Below are positions 22,851-35,800 of a stretch of DNA of 64,000 nucleotides, in pieces. The notes under the pieces were generated by a model. The model was not told where the DNA came from. It saw only the letters and a program-made list of their open reading frames with translations, and searched no databases. The stretch is from Sphagnum magellanicum (Eukaryota; Streptophyta; Sphagnopsida; Sphagnales; Sphagnaceae). A program made the position numbers and the translations under genes. Within the stretch, counting starts at the first letter, position 1. Each line of letters opens with the position of its first letter. The stretch lies in NCBI GenBank assembly GCA_021904315.1, contig CM038913.1, positions 1-64,000 of the forward strand, written 5' to 3'.

Positions 22851-25800
22851 AACATTGTATATCATGAAATAGTAATGTTTCCAATAGCATAATAAGAATT
22901 TAATATTTAAAAGCGTCTAAATTGGATTGTAATGCATGAATGCTTAAGGAATTAATGGTCATTGTTTACTTTTCAGTTTTTTTTTTAGCAACATCTTAAA
23001 ATTTTATATTTAGTTTTAAATAAGATGACTTGTAATGAGGAAGTCCATGGGAATTTGATTTTGGAATTTTCTTGAAACATTATTAAAAATTATTCTTTTG
23101 TGTTTGTGTTTCATTTATTTTGTTTGAAACCTTAAAACCCTATGCCTTAGACTCAAACCTTTGAACCCCTAATCCATCCTTCCAAAACCTTTTCAACATA
23201 ATATCAAAATTCATATTACAATGCCAAATGAGAGCAACAACAAACATTATTAGGGCACTATATTACATGTTTAGTTCTCTCTTTGTCCACATGAAACCAA
23301 AATACCTCCTCCATTGTAAATAGCCCAAAAAAACAAAAATCCCAACCCAAACACCCCCTTATCCCCCCACCTCCTAAAAGAATAAAAATAAAACTTTTCT
23401 AAGTGCATGTCCAACCTTCTCATCGGTTGCATGAAAATCCTACTTTTAAAACTCTTTGTCATCATTTTTGACTTGGGTTAACACCCCCCAATCATGAATT
23501 GGGGTATTTATTGTGTTTCATCTTTTGTCAACATTTTCATTCATTAATTGTAATAGTACATCCCAACTATTTGTTCTTGTAGAATATGATATGAAATAAA
23601 GTAAGACTTTAGTTGTTTTGAAAAACATATTGATTATATCATAAGAAAATTTCCTATTAACACTAGTCAATTGTGTTTGTGTTATTTTTCAACGTGAAAA
23701 TGAGAACAATGGTCTCAAACCACCAAAACAAATGGTTGAATAATTGTATTATTTATAATATTTATCAAAAACCAAAGCATAAAGTTGAAAACATTTTTTT
23801 ACACACACACACACACGTTCTAAATTATACACATAATCAAATATAGATGTTTTTAGTCCATCATTTTTATTTACATTTGCAAGAATTGCAAGATCTTACT
23901 AGTTTTTTTTCATTATTGGAACCTGCACATTTACATATGAAGGCGTGCAACAAAATCTTGCAAAGTTTTGATTATTATGTTAGGACAAACATCTTAGCAT
24001 ATATATGAACTTATATTCATAATTTCTTTTTTAAAACATCAACAATTGAAGAATTCTCATATGTTATTCATGACAATACATTTTTATAAAAGATTAAAAT
24101 ATGTTTGATTTTATGATTCTCCCATGTATCCCATATTGTTCCTATCCTTTAAATTGGAATTTTTGCACAAATGCAAAACATGCCGTTATTAAATGTAATT
24201 TTTAAAAAATTCATTAAGTATGTTATTAATAATATGATTCCTCAATGTTAAATCTAATAACTTATTAAAATACTTTTTCTTTTGTAAGTTGTGTATATAT
24301 ACAAACATGATTTTCCAAGTCCATGCTCTTTAGTGAAATGAAAAAATAAATAAATTAATGTGATTTAAATGCATATGAGATTTAATAATTAAACCATCAT
24401 GTCAAAATCCTTGAGAAGCTAAAACAATAACACAAATGTCTAGGAATATTTGAATTTAGTTTTTATACTTAATAATTACCTTTTTATTAATTATACATTT
24501 TACATAATGTTAATTAATTTTTTTAATAATAAATTTTTATTATCATTTTCAAACTACAAAATGACAAATATTATCATCGTGTTTGTTAAATGTCTAATTT
24601 CTGCAAAGGTAATAACAATTTCTAATTCTGAAATTTTGATTTGTATTGTTGTAATGTGATTGATAATCAAATAAATTGCTGTGTTGGAGAATTAAAAATA
24701 AAAATAAAAATTGTTGAAACATAGTATATGATGTCATGCACTTGAAACATACTTGGATGACATTTATCCATATATCACATCAAGCCTTGAACTTCTAGGT
24801 TTCACATGCATGCCCTTGTTCATGCAAACCATTTTTTTTCTTTGTGAAACTACTAGAGTCTTACACAAGCAATCTTATGTCTAGTTATTGCAATGATCAA
24901 TAGAAGTATAATTCCAAGCTTGAATAAAAATCTTATGGCAAACTTTGTAATCTTAACATTAGTGCCAAATGCGTTATCTGTAGGGTAACACCCCAAGAGT
25001 GGGGCATCACTAAAATGAGGACTCCCAAGGCAGAGCCAAGAAGGTTCTTATTCTGGTAATGCCCCAATTCCATAGGTGTTGCCTAATGTAAAACACAACA
25101 AAAAATTTATATAAAAAAATAGGGGCAAACATTTCATAAAATGAAATGCATGTTGTATTGTTATATGGTGGCCGTTTTATTTTACTAAATGGTTACCGTG
25201 TTATTATGTTTTATAACATATTTTCCAAATTCATTGAGAAATTTGGAACAATGTTTTATGTTTGCTTTCCAACTTTTTTAATTCATAATACCTTTCAAGA
25301 TCATCTTTAGCAACCTTTCCTAACAATTAACTTGTGTTTAAAAACTCAAGATTTTAAGGAGGGTGAAACTTTTGAAAGAAGGTAGAATGACATTTTTAAA
25401 AGATTTATGTTTATCATACTAAGCAAGGTGTGGTTGCTAGGTTTTAATTTCCCCTTAGATCTAAATGATATCTCACTAGTTCTTTACATCCCCAAATACA
25501 AAACTTGGCATAACATTAACTCACATCACACGACTCTAAATCATAGTTGTAACATCGAACAATGGATTCTTTGTGTTTCATTGGGATCTTATGACTCATA
25601 TTGCCATGGTTATTATTGTTTATTCATATATATATATATATATATATATCATACGTACATTCCAATTGTTGGAACTTGATAACTATATTATTGAGTGAAA
25701 GGTATTGGAACCCAACTCAAACAATGTATTTACAAATTGACCTAAATATATAAATTTCACTCATGCAATATGCATCCTTGTTGTATAAAGATTTTTTTTT

Positions 25801-28235
25801 CCACCTATAGATTATTTAGATATATCCCAAAAAAATTGTCCATCAATTTCAAATACATACCCTATGCAAAAATGCACATGTGCAACTTTGGGGGCATAGT
25901 AAATAATATGTGTTGGAGAGGCAATCTAGTTTAAAGAAACTCAAATAAATAAACATCTTATAATTTTTTTGCGTCCAAATATGTTTTCAAGTTCACATTT
26001 GATAAAATCTAAAAAAGGTGTGAACCATGTACATTTTAGAGAATGCTAGAGTCCAAAAATAAATAATCAACATTTTAATTTTAAAGAATGTAAACATTTA
26101 CAAAAAGTTTCTTAAAGTTCTATTAGATGAGACTAGCATTCAATTGGTTAGTTTAGATTGAATTTAAAATTAAAAAAATCTAGCAATATATATACCACAA
26201 CCATCATATGTTCTCTAAACACAAAGTAAGGAGACAAAAATCTACTTCAATACAAATAGAGAGAAAAGCTAAGAAATTAGTAAGTCTTCGGGTAAAATTT
26301 TTAATAATTGTGATTATCCATCATACTTAATTCTTTGCCTTCTATTGAAAAATTATGAGGTTGTGAAAGAGATGAATAGGACACTTATATATTTCCTTCG
26401 TGGTGACATTGTTATTGAACATGTTATTTTCAAAATTTTGTATTATGTATCATTGATATTTTGGAAGTCAAGGCCTTCCCCATTTTTGGAACCCAAGGAT
26501 GTGAAAATTGATAAGTGGTCTCAACTCCAAAACTTCAAAAATCTAACGACATTGAATGTCATTTGCAGAGATCCAATTAGTCATATCATGGAGTGGACTA
26601 GTGGGAATTGGAAGTGTTCACATCTTGTAAGATAATTAAAATCTCTTGAATTCAATATTTACTAAGAATTACGCAAATGTTTTTAGGCCTAATGTTTGGC
26701 ACGCAATTTTCCATTCCTCTTAATTGTGCATTTGGAAAACATTTGACCATAATCTATTGAGTAATTCAAGTGTTGAATGCACTATTCAATTTTGTCAAAA
26801 TGGGGAAGGTAATTTGTCAAACAAACATTGTTATTAAAGATAACACATTGTTATTAAAAAATGTGTTAAGGTTCCATCTGACAAAATGGACAAATGGGTG
26901 AGTAATTCTTATACATTGGCAAATGTTAGACTTGCCATGATCACATGTTTGATGTCCATTGAATGTGAGGTGTTGAGGGAATTGGGAATTAAAAGATCGT
27001 CATAGATCACGAGGGTTGTTTCAATACAAGAAGGGTAGATGTTTGGGGTTAGTAATCCATCGTAGTGTTTATCTTTCCTCCCTTTGAGGTGGTGGTCAAA
27101 TGCATCACGGAACCAATGCATCTCAACAAGGAACCAAACTTGACAAAGTAATTTTTGAATTATAAAATCAAGGAATTATGTAACTGGCTATGCCTTTCCC
27201 AAGGGACAATGGGGTACATTTTGGAAAGCTTAAGAAGGCTATTAAAATTGCTCAAAGTTCCACTTAGTTTCTATGTGATTTTTATTTAGTATGAAGTGAC
27301 AACACTTCTTTTGGTACTATAATTTCATGGAGATTTGGTGCCATCCCAATGTCCAAGCAACAACAATTGATCTACTCTTGTGTAATTGAGGTAAAAGAGC
27401 GTGTCATCTCAAGCATAATTACAATGTTGACCTCCTCTCTTGAAATTGAGTTTGGAGTTGGATTGTAATGTCAAGATTTGTAAAGCCAAAAACATTCTAA
27501 CTCTAATAACAATCTTGTTTACTCAGTAATAATCAAATGCTAGTTTATGCAAACACCCAACTCCCTAGCTCACCCTATACACCACCATATGTATGTATAT
27601 TTATGTATGAATGTGTGTGTGCATGTATGACAATGGTTGAATTTCCTATTCCCAACAAGGTTGCAAATTTTTGATCTTGTTAATATTAGTAACCATATGG
27701 CGTTTGTAGCTAGACATGGGTGTTTAGGGTTTCACAATGGTAAGAAAGAAGCTTCCATTCAAGTTGAAGTGGGCCAAAAAGTGTTTTAAATAGCAAACAA
27801 TTACCCAAACAAGATTGAGAAGAATCTATACTATGTCAAATGCACTATTCTTTTGTAATTCAATATATTTCAAGGACATCATTGCATTTGTGACATCATG
27901 GATTTTGATTGCCAATAGATATATTGTAATTAACATGGCGATAAAAAAATATTCACATATAGTAGCCAACAAAAGTGATTGAGAGAATATCAATTCCAAT
28001 ATCATGTCAATTATATTGAGCTTGTGTGATTTGCGAGTGTAAGCATTTGAAAGTTCTTTAAATATGGTTCAAGTGGGACCCTAAGAAACTTGAAATAAAA
28101 TTGTTTCACCATTACAACACAAACAAGCCACAATTTTGCAATGGAATAGATTTAACAACTTTATGTTAACATGATAAAATGCTAAGCCCTAAATATTGAC
28201 AAAGAGTAGGCAAATGAGGCTAATTAACAATGTAC
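22851..28235. other. Long AT-rich intergenic stretch with microsatellites
   Basis: No gene is supported. An (AC)n run lies at 23801-23816 and an (AT)n run at 25626-25649. A small palindrome (CACCCCAAGAGTGGGGC) is near 24993. An open frame at 26345-26635 contains KIDKWSQLQNFKNLTTLN but matches no family I know and has no clear splice context. Confidence 0.45.
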
Positions 28236-30077
28236 TTAAGTTGTAGATTTCTTTCGAATTCCAGACTTAATTTCGGCTGCCTTTTTAGCAGTTTTTTTAG
28301 TTGCAACTAACTTTGCTTGATTTTCCATCTTTTGTTTCATGGGTATATAAACTGGAGGTTTCCTAGGGGGTGGAGGCAACATCATTTGGAAACGAACTTT
28401 AGCTTCTATGTATACTGCAAAGTCATCTAGTTTATGAAAAAACTCATGATTTGCTTTTTCTACCTGCAAACACATCAAGGCGCAATGGATTCATCAATTA
28501 ATTGTGTAATTGGGTATATGATCATATCAATGGTTAGAATCAAGTGATACATTAAGTTTCAAGGCCCAAAGTTCAAACAATCTTCTTCCAAGCACAAATT
28601 GCACATGATCATTCAACCAATATCACCAACTCACTCAATAGCCCATCTACATAATTTTGGTTGTAGAACAATATTGGCACATATGAAAAGTTGGAGACAA
28701 ATTAGAAACAAATGGGGAAGGTGTAGCATACTTTTGTTGAATCAAATTTGTAATTGGTATGGGAATGACTCTCCAATTTCCTTTTGTAAATGCAATAGCA
28801 TGCGTTAATTCTTCGCCATAAATTCTATAAAACAAATCATAAACAAAAAAAATTACATGAAAATTCTTTGTTTATGTTCACTATAGAACTTATCAGCATA
28901 GAATTTTGGTCTACAGTGAGAAACGGTTGGTGAAATTTTTTCATTTGGTTGAATTTACTAAGTACCTCATAACCTAATATATGCATGGTGTGCAAAAGCA
29001 AGGGATACATAGAATGCTTATACCCAAAATAAGACAAAACCCTAAAAGATTTGTGAATGAACTTTGCTGAATCAGTAGTAACTAAATGGGTCAAGAACTA
29101 ATTAATAAATGTGTGTGAAGAGATGGGAACCTCTGGCACAGTTCTTTAAGGTCTGATCTTGCAAATTCCAAGAGTTTGCATTGAGGAACATTGTTGGAAT
29201 GACAAAACCTTCATGAGGTCTTACATACAATAGAGTGTAACTCAATTAATTATCAAGACCAAACAACTATGATAACACACTCCCACAATCTAACCCATGA
29301 ATGGAAATGTGTGCAGATTTTTGCATTTTTGCAAAAGCTTTATGAAATCTTCAATTGTGTGCACACACCACCTCTTTTCTTTCAAAATTGGTGATGCTAA
29401 AAAATGGTTGCAATTGTATAACTTGGTCAGCAAAGTTAGTTTTCAAATATGGCAGTAATGGGTAGTGTTCACCTTGCAAGTTTCTTGTCACTTTCAAACC
29501 CAATATCACCTGCAAATTCTATCAGATACTCATTAGATTACTATATGTAGCAACTTACTTCTCCAATGAGTATAAATTGGGATGTCATTAGTATTGTGTG
29601 CATGAGGATTTTGAACATTTACTGTGTTGGTTATACATGCAGATGTATCTTCAACAATTGCAAGAACTTTTAAGATATGGCCATGGTGTTGAACTTGTAG
29701 TTAGAGACATGTTTTTGTTGCAATGTTAGTCTTATGGTCTACCCTATTGTATGTAATTGAAGTGTATAATGAAGATTAAAAAAAGGGTCAACATCTTTAA
29801 AGCCAAACCAACCCTACCTCAAGTTCAAAACCTTGCACATTTGTTCCTTGAATCCCTAACATCCCTAATCATCATCGTGATGGTCATCATACCCATCCCA
29901 ACATTTTTGAGCTTTTGCACCCAATGTACTTTCATTCTTCGATCGATCGATGAATGGGATTGAGTAGAATTAAAGTTGTGGGTAGGTAATATAAAGTTTT
30001 ACACATACCAATGACAACTCCTTTAATAGTTTTGCATCAGCCTCTGATTGATTCACTATGTATCTTACTCGCACCAT
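28236..30077 (-). CDS. Unrecognised multi-exon gene, Lys-rich C terminus
   Basis: I do not recognise the product. Exon-like blocks on the minus strand are 30077-30009 (ATG start, MVRVRYIVNQSEADAKLLKE), 29509-29372, 29219-29131 (PHEGFVIPTMFLNANSW), 29081-28966 (YKHSMYPLLLHTMHILGYE), a block beginning 28824 (YGEELTHAIAF, WRVIPIPI) and 28463-28236 (FFHKLDDFAVYIEAKVRFQ, then MLPPPPRKPP). The last exon ends in a basic tail and TAA. Exons 1-2 join in phase 0 and 3-4 in phase 1. Joining 2 to 3 needs a weak donor five bases downstream (29367), and the join from 4 to the 28824 block does not keep phase with the obvious sites, so either an exon is missed or the gene is damaged. Splice-site quality and amino-acid composition favour a real gene over chance open frames. 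No signal peptide or membrane segment is evident. Confidence 0.45.
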
Positions 30078-32079
30078 GGCAGCAGAGTATATATGGCGCT
30101 TTTTGTTTGGGCCAAAATGGAAGTGGGAGCAAAATGGAGTCACAAGAGAAAGGGTATCTAGGGATTAGAGGGGGAAGAAGAAGCACTTGAGCTAAGTAGC
30201 AAGAGGAAATTGATCATGCAAGGAAGGAACTTTTAGTGTGGGAAGCCAAGAGGTGTGGAGATCATAAGAAAGATAATTGAGATCCATTGAGGTGGTTTGT
30301 TAAGTAGGAGGAAAGTGTCCTTCCACTTTGGAGTGTTTTAAATATCTATGTTATATGTGGAAGGATTTTTTTGCCTTTTTAATTATGTTTTATGTGCTAT
30401 TATTAATAATAAAGTGTTAAAGTTATCAAGTTTTAGAAAAGGTTGGTCTTTTGGATACCCCCTTTTTTTTTTTTGAAGATATATCTCTATTTGAACTTCC
30501 ATGAGAAAAGGAGTTGCCATTGGGATTGGGAATTGGAACATGGAAGAAATTTTGGGTTGCATGAGTAATTGTGTTATTTAGGGATCATTGTATATGTTTA
30601 CATAATGGATAGCTCTTAGATCCTTAACCATTTGAGAAAGTCATGAATCTGAATTTTGAAATATATATGTGGTGATAATGAATTGTATGAATTTGAAGGG
30701 ATGTGAAATGGGAGTTCATGGGATGGGCCAACATTAATAAAGAACCAATGTCTAGTATACAAATAAGGTATGATCCAAATAAAATGTCATATATCATTTA
30801 GGCACATGTTTACATTGTATTTGTTATTATAAATGGAATCATTTTGTAGTCAAATCTATTATTTTGTTAATTTTTTATATTCTTACAACATATTCTTGTG
30901 AATGTACCAAAAATTTATAAAATACATTTCATTTGTTATTAGAATAAGTTTGTGTTGATATGATTTTTAGTACATATTTTTAATAGTCTAACTTAATGAA
31001 ATTTTCATGAATGAAAACATGTTTACATTTGTTCATGTTAAAATGCATAACATACCCATAACTAGCATTTGGCATAAACTATCAACATTATATATATTTC
31101 AACAAAATGGGTTTGATAGCCCCATTTTAATTTTCCAAAATTTTGATAATTAGTTTTTAAGTACAAGAGATGCACATTCTTTTTTTTATATAAAAAGGGA
31201 TTATATCTTTTAAACAAAAGATCATGAATTCAAATTTTCAAGTTTTTCAGTAGGTCTCCTTAATTTCATTTTTTTCAACTTTCCTCTTTGGGAATTATTT
31301 AATACTAAATCTTAGGTATAGGTATAGTAATCTAAACTTTTTAGTTGTTAAACTCTTATGTGAACTAAACAAAATAAAGTAACCAATATTTCAACTACAT
31401 AGATGGTTTACTAAGAAGTTGTCAATATCAACAATTTGAAATAAAATGTGCAAACTTTATTATTTGAAAACTAAAAAAAATAAAGAAAGACCATAAATTT
31501 TTGTGTAATAAGAATGTCACAAATTAGTTCCTCATGTAGCCCAAGTTTTGTTACATCTTGAAACTACATAATTACAACCAAACACATTAGTATCCATCAA
31601 AGAAGAATATCTTAGCATTCCAAATCGCAAACATCTTAGTAATTGCAAAAAATTGTGTAGGATGTGATAGACTATTTAGTAGTATTCATGCGTGGATAAC
31701 TTGAAGATGGTAGTTTGTACATGCTTAAAAGGTTCTAAAGAAATATCTTTTAACTCCAAAATTTTGGCAACCTTCTTTGGTCCCATTCCCTATGCTATGA
31801 AACAAGAAAATAAAAGTGATTGAAGCCATCCTTGTGTAACTATACAATGAATCAATATCAAAGCATACAATGAATTAGGTTCAATGGATGTAAGCACACC
31901 ATCATTATGCCTACATTTTTGAGTGTAAGACTTTTGGATTAAGAAATTCAATTTGTAAAAAACAAAAAGCATGTTTTTTTTGTGTTCAACAATAATTTCA
32001 ATCATTATTATTGAGTCAAAACACCAAATGTGGAAGTCACCATCTTGTATCACATTTACATTTTTAAAATACATTGGAC
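30078..32079. other. AT-rich intergenic stretch, nothing recognised
   Basis: The first few hundred bases are the presumed promoter of the unrecognised minus-strand gene; AGTATATATGG (30086-30096) lies close to its ATG. The rest is AT-rich DNA without supported features. Confidence 0.45.
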
Positions 32080-32866
32080 ATAATCTCACTTTGGGAATTA
32101 GAGTCCCGATGGACTCTTAAATCTTCAAAAGGTGATTGCAGGGGTCAAAACCCATTGAATTGAAGAGTTTTTTATATCATTGATAATATCTTGAGATTTA
32201 AATGTTTAAAATGTGCTTGCATGACCCATTTGGGTACTTAAAACATAAATTATAGCCAAAAGAAAGGCTAGAAGTCAAATTGTCAATTTGACTTCCAATG
32301 ATTAAAAGTTAGGAATCGCTTTTATTCACTTGTGTGCAAGTGGTGTGTCACATATTGTTGGAAATAAATTAACCAAGGCTACAACTTTGCTTGAAACTTC
32401 ACCTTAATTGGAGGTTTGCATAAGAAGTTATGGGCTTCCAAAGTTGTGAAAGTTTCAATTTTGGAAATTTTGGGACTCTCAACTTGGGAGTCTTGGCACA
32501 AAATGACATTTGGGTGCTGACCTTGTGGCCAGGCACAAAAAATATTATAAGGGGGAAGGTGGTGGCTTCCCCCAAGTTCAAGCCATGGTGAGTCTTATGA
32601 ATTCGTGTTTGCTCGTGTTTTGTATGTGCATCAAAAGTGCTTCAACTACACATTAATCAACTTGTTGTTTGGTTTATGCAAGTTTGTGTGAATAATTGAC
32701 CCATTTGTCATTTGTCATAGTCCCCATCCTAAAACTCCAGCACGCCCCTCTACCATCAAAGTGCTATGAGCCAAGGAGCATACCCCAACTTCTCAAACTT
32801 TTGTTGTTTCCACCTGGGAACTCATAGTTGAATCTTTCAAGGAATTTGGGGGTGTGTCAAAGGTAG
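32080..32866 (+). repeat. Dispersed repeat, copy 2
   Basis: This copy is collinear with copies 1 and 3: the AAGTCAAATTGTCAATTTGACTT palindrome near 32273, the GGGGGAAG / CTTCCCCC stem near 32550, GTGGTGAGTCTTATG, an ACGCCCCTCTACC phrase near 32742 and the closing TTGAATCTTTCAAGGA near 32835. Most CG dinucleotides of copy 1 are TG or CA here. Its right end abuts the first LRR-array unit with no detectable spacer. It has no protein frame. Confidence 0.75.
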
Positions 32867-35800
32867 TCAATTTATCAATAGATGTAAGTAACTCCTTCAA
32901 CTATGAGCACTTTAACAAATCTAACTTTTCAAGGGCAATGAATTCATCAATAGATGTAAGTAATTCTTTCACCTATGAACATCCTAACAAATTCAAATAT
33001 TGAAGAGTATTTAATTTGTCAATAGATGTGGGGAACTCCTTCCACTAGAAGCAATTCAACAAATTTACATGAACAATCAATTTGTCAATACATGTAAATA
33101 ATTCTTTCAATTAGGAGCAATATGAGAAATGCAAATATTAAAAGTAGTTAATTTATAATATATGTAAGCAACTTTTTCAACTTTGAGCACTTTGACAAAT
33201 CCAACTTTTTAGGGGTAGTTGGTTTATCAATAGATATAGGTAATTCTTTCACTTATGAGCATGCTAACAAATATACATATTGAAAGGCAATCCATTTGTC
33301 AATACATGTAGGTAATTCCTTCATCTATGAACAATTTGACAAATTCAACTCTACATAAACAATCAATTTGTTAATAGATGTAGGTAATTCCTTCAATTAC
33401 AAGCACCCTGACAAATTTAATTTTTCAAGGCTAGTCAATTTATACATAGATGTAAGTAACTCCTTCAACTACAAGCTCCTTGACAAATGCAAAGATCGAA
33501 GGGCATCCAATTTGTCAATAGAAGTAGGTAATTTCTTCAACTGTAAGCACCCTAACAAATGTAACAATTCAAGGGCAGTCAACTTGTCAATAAATGTGGG
33601 AAATTCCTTCAACTACGAGCATTGTGACAAATTCGAAAATCAAAGAGAAGTTAATTTGTCAATAGATGTAGGTAATTCCTTCAACTGTGAGCACCTTGAT
33701 AAATATAACTTTTTCAAGGCTAGTCAATTTGTTAATAGATGTAAGTAACTCCTTCAACTATGAGCACCATGACAACTGTAACAATCGAAGGGCAGTCAAA
33801 TTATCAATAGATGTAAATAACTCTTTCAACTATAAGCACCCTCACAAATCCAACTTTTCAAGGCTAGTTAAATGGTTAATAGATGTAAATAACTCCTTTA
33901 ACCGCGAGCATTGTGACAAATTCAAGGTTTGAAGGGTAGTTAATTTGTCAATCGATGTAAGTAACTCCTTCAACTGTGAGCACCCTGAAAAATCCAACTT
34001 TTCAAGGCTAGTCAATTTGTCAATAAATGTAGGTAGCTCCTTCAACTATAAACACCCTAACAAATTCAAGGATTGAAGGACAGTCAATTTGTCAATACAT
34101 GTAGGTAACTCTTTCAACTCCTAGCACCTTGACAAAGTCAACTTTTGAAGGCCAATCAATTTGTCAATAGGTGTAAAGAACTCCTTCAATTGTGAGCACC
34201 CTAATAAATACAACATTTCATGGTAATCAATTTGTTAATAAATGTAGGTAACTCCTTCAACTTCAAACACTTTGACAAATGCAATAATTGAAAGGTAGTC
34301 AAATTATTGATAAATGTAGGTAACTCCAACTGTGAGCACCTTGACAAATCCAACTTTTCAAGGTTAGTCAATTTGTCAATAGATGTAGCGAATTCCTTCA
34401 ACTATGAGCACCCTCACAAACCTAACACTTGAAGGGTAGTTAATTTGTTAATAGATGTAGGTAACTCCTTCAACTCCAAGCATCATAATAAATCCAACTT
34501 TTCAAGGCCAGTCAATTTGTTTATAGATGTAGGTAACTCCTTCAACCGCAAGCACATTCACAATTGTAATTCATTAAGGCTAGTCAATCTGTCAATAGAA
34601 GTAGGTAATTCCCTCAACTTCGAATGCCCTAACAAATTCAAGGATTGAAAGGTGGTCAATTTGTTAATAGATGTAGCTAACTCCTTCAATTCTGAGCACC
34701 CTAACAAATTTAATAATCGAAGGGCAATCAATTTGTCAATAAATATAGGTAATTCCTCCAACTTCGAGCACCTTAACAAATCCAACTTTTCAAAGCTAAT
34801 AAATTTGTCGATAGATGTAAATAACTCCTTCAACTCCAAGCACCTAAATAAATCCAAGGATTGAAGGGTAGTCAATTTGTCAATAGATGTAGGTAATTCC
34901 TTCAACTTCGAGCATCTTGATAAATCCAACTTTTCAAGGCTAATCAATTTGTCTATAGATGTAGGTAACTCCTTCAACTGCGAGCACCTTGACAATTGCA
35001 ACTCGTTAAGGCTAGTCAAGTTTGTCAATAGAGGTAGGTAATTCTTTCAATTATGAGCACCTTGACAAATCTAATAATTGAAGGGTAATTAATTTGTCAA
35101 TAGATGTAGGTAACTCCTTCAACTCCGAGCACTTTGACAAATGCAACAATCAAAGGATAATCAATTTGTCAATAGATGTAGGTAACTCCTTCAACTTCGA
35201 GCACCTTGACAAATTCAACAATTGAAGGGTAGTCAATTTGTCAATAGATGTAAGTAACTCCTTTAACTCCGAACATCCTAACAAATTCAACAATCGAAAG
35301 GTAATCAATTTGTCAATAGATGTAAGTAACTCCTTCAACTTCGAGCACCTTGACAAATGTAACAATCGAAGGCTTGTCAATTTGTCAATAGATGTAGGTA
35401 ATTCCTTCAACTCTGAACACCCTGATAAATTCAACATTTGAAGGGTAATCAATTTGTCAATAGATGTAGGTAACTCCTTCAACTATGAGCACCTTCACAA
35501 CTGCAACAATCGAAGGACAGTTAATTTGTCAATAGATGTGAGTAACTCCTTAAACTCCTAGCACTTTAACAAATCCAAGGAATGAAGGGTAGTCAATTTG
35601 TGGATAGATGTAGGTAATTCTTTCAACTCCGAGCACCTTGATAAATCCAAGGATTAGAGGGTAGTCAATTTATCACTAAATGTAGGTAACTCCTTGCCCT
35701 ATGACCACCCTGACAAATCCAAGGATTGAAGGGTAGTTAATTTGTCAATAGATGTAGGTAATTCCTTGAACTCTGACCACCCTGACAAATCCAAGGATTG

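Noticed and set aside
33368-34864. Plus-strand open frames with repeated SIDVGNSFN-type units
   Set aside because: They are the antisense of the minus-strand LRR array; the periodicity is that of the array and there is no start or splice context.
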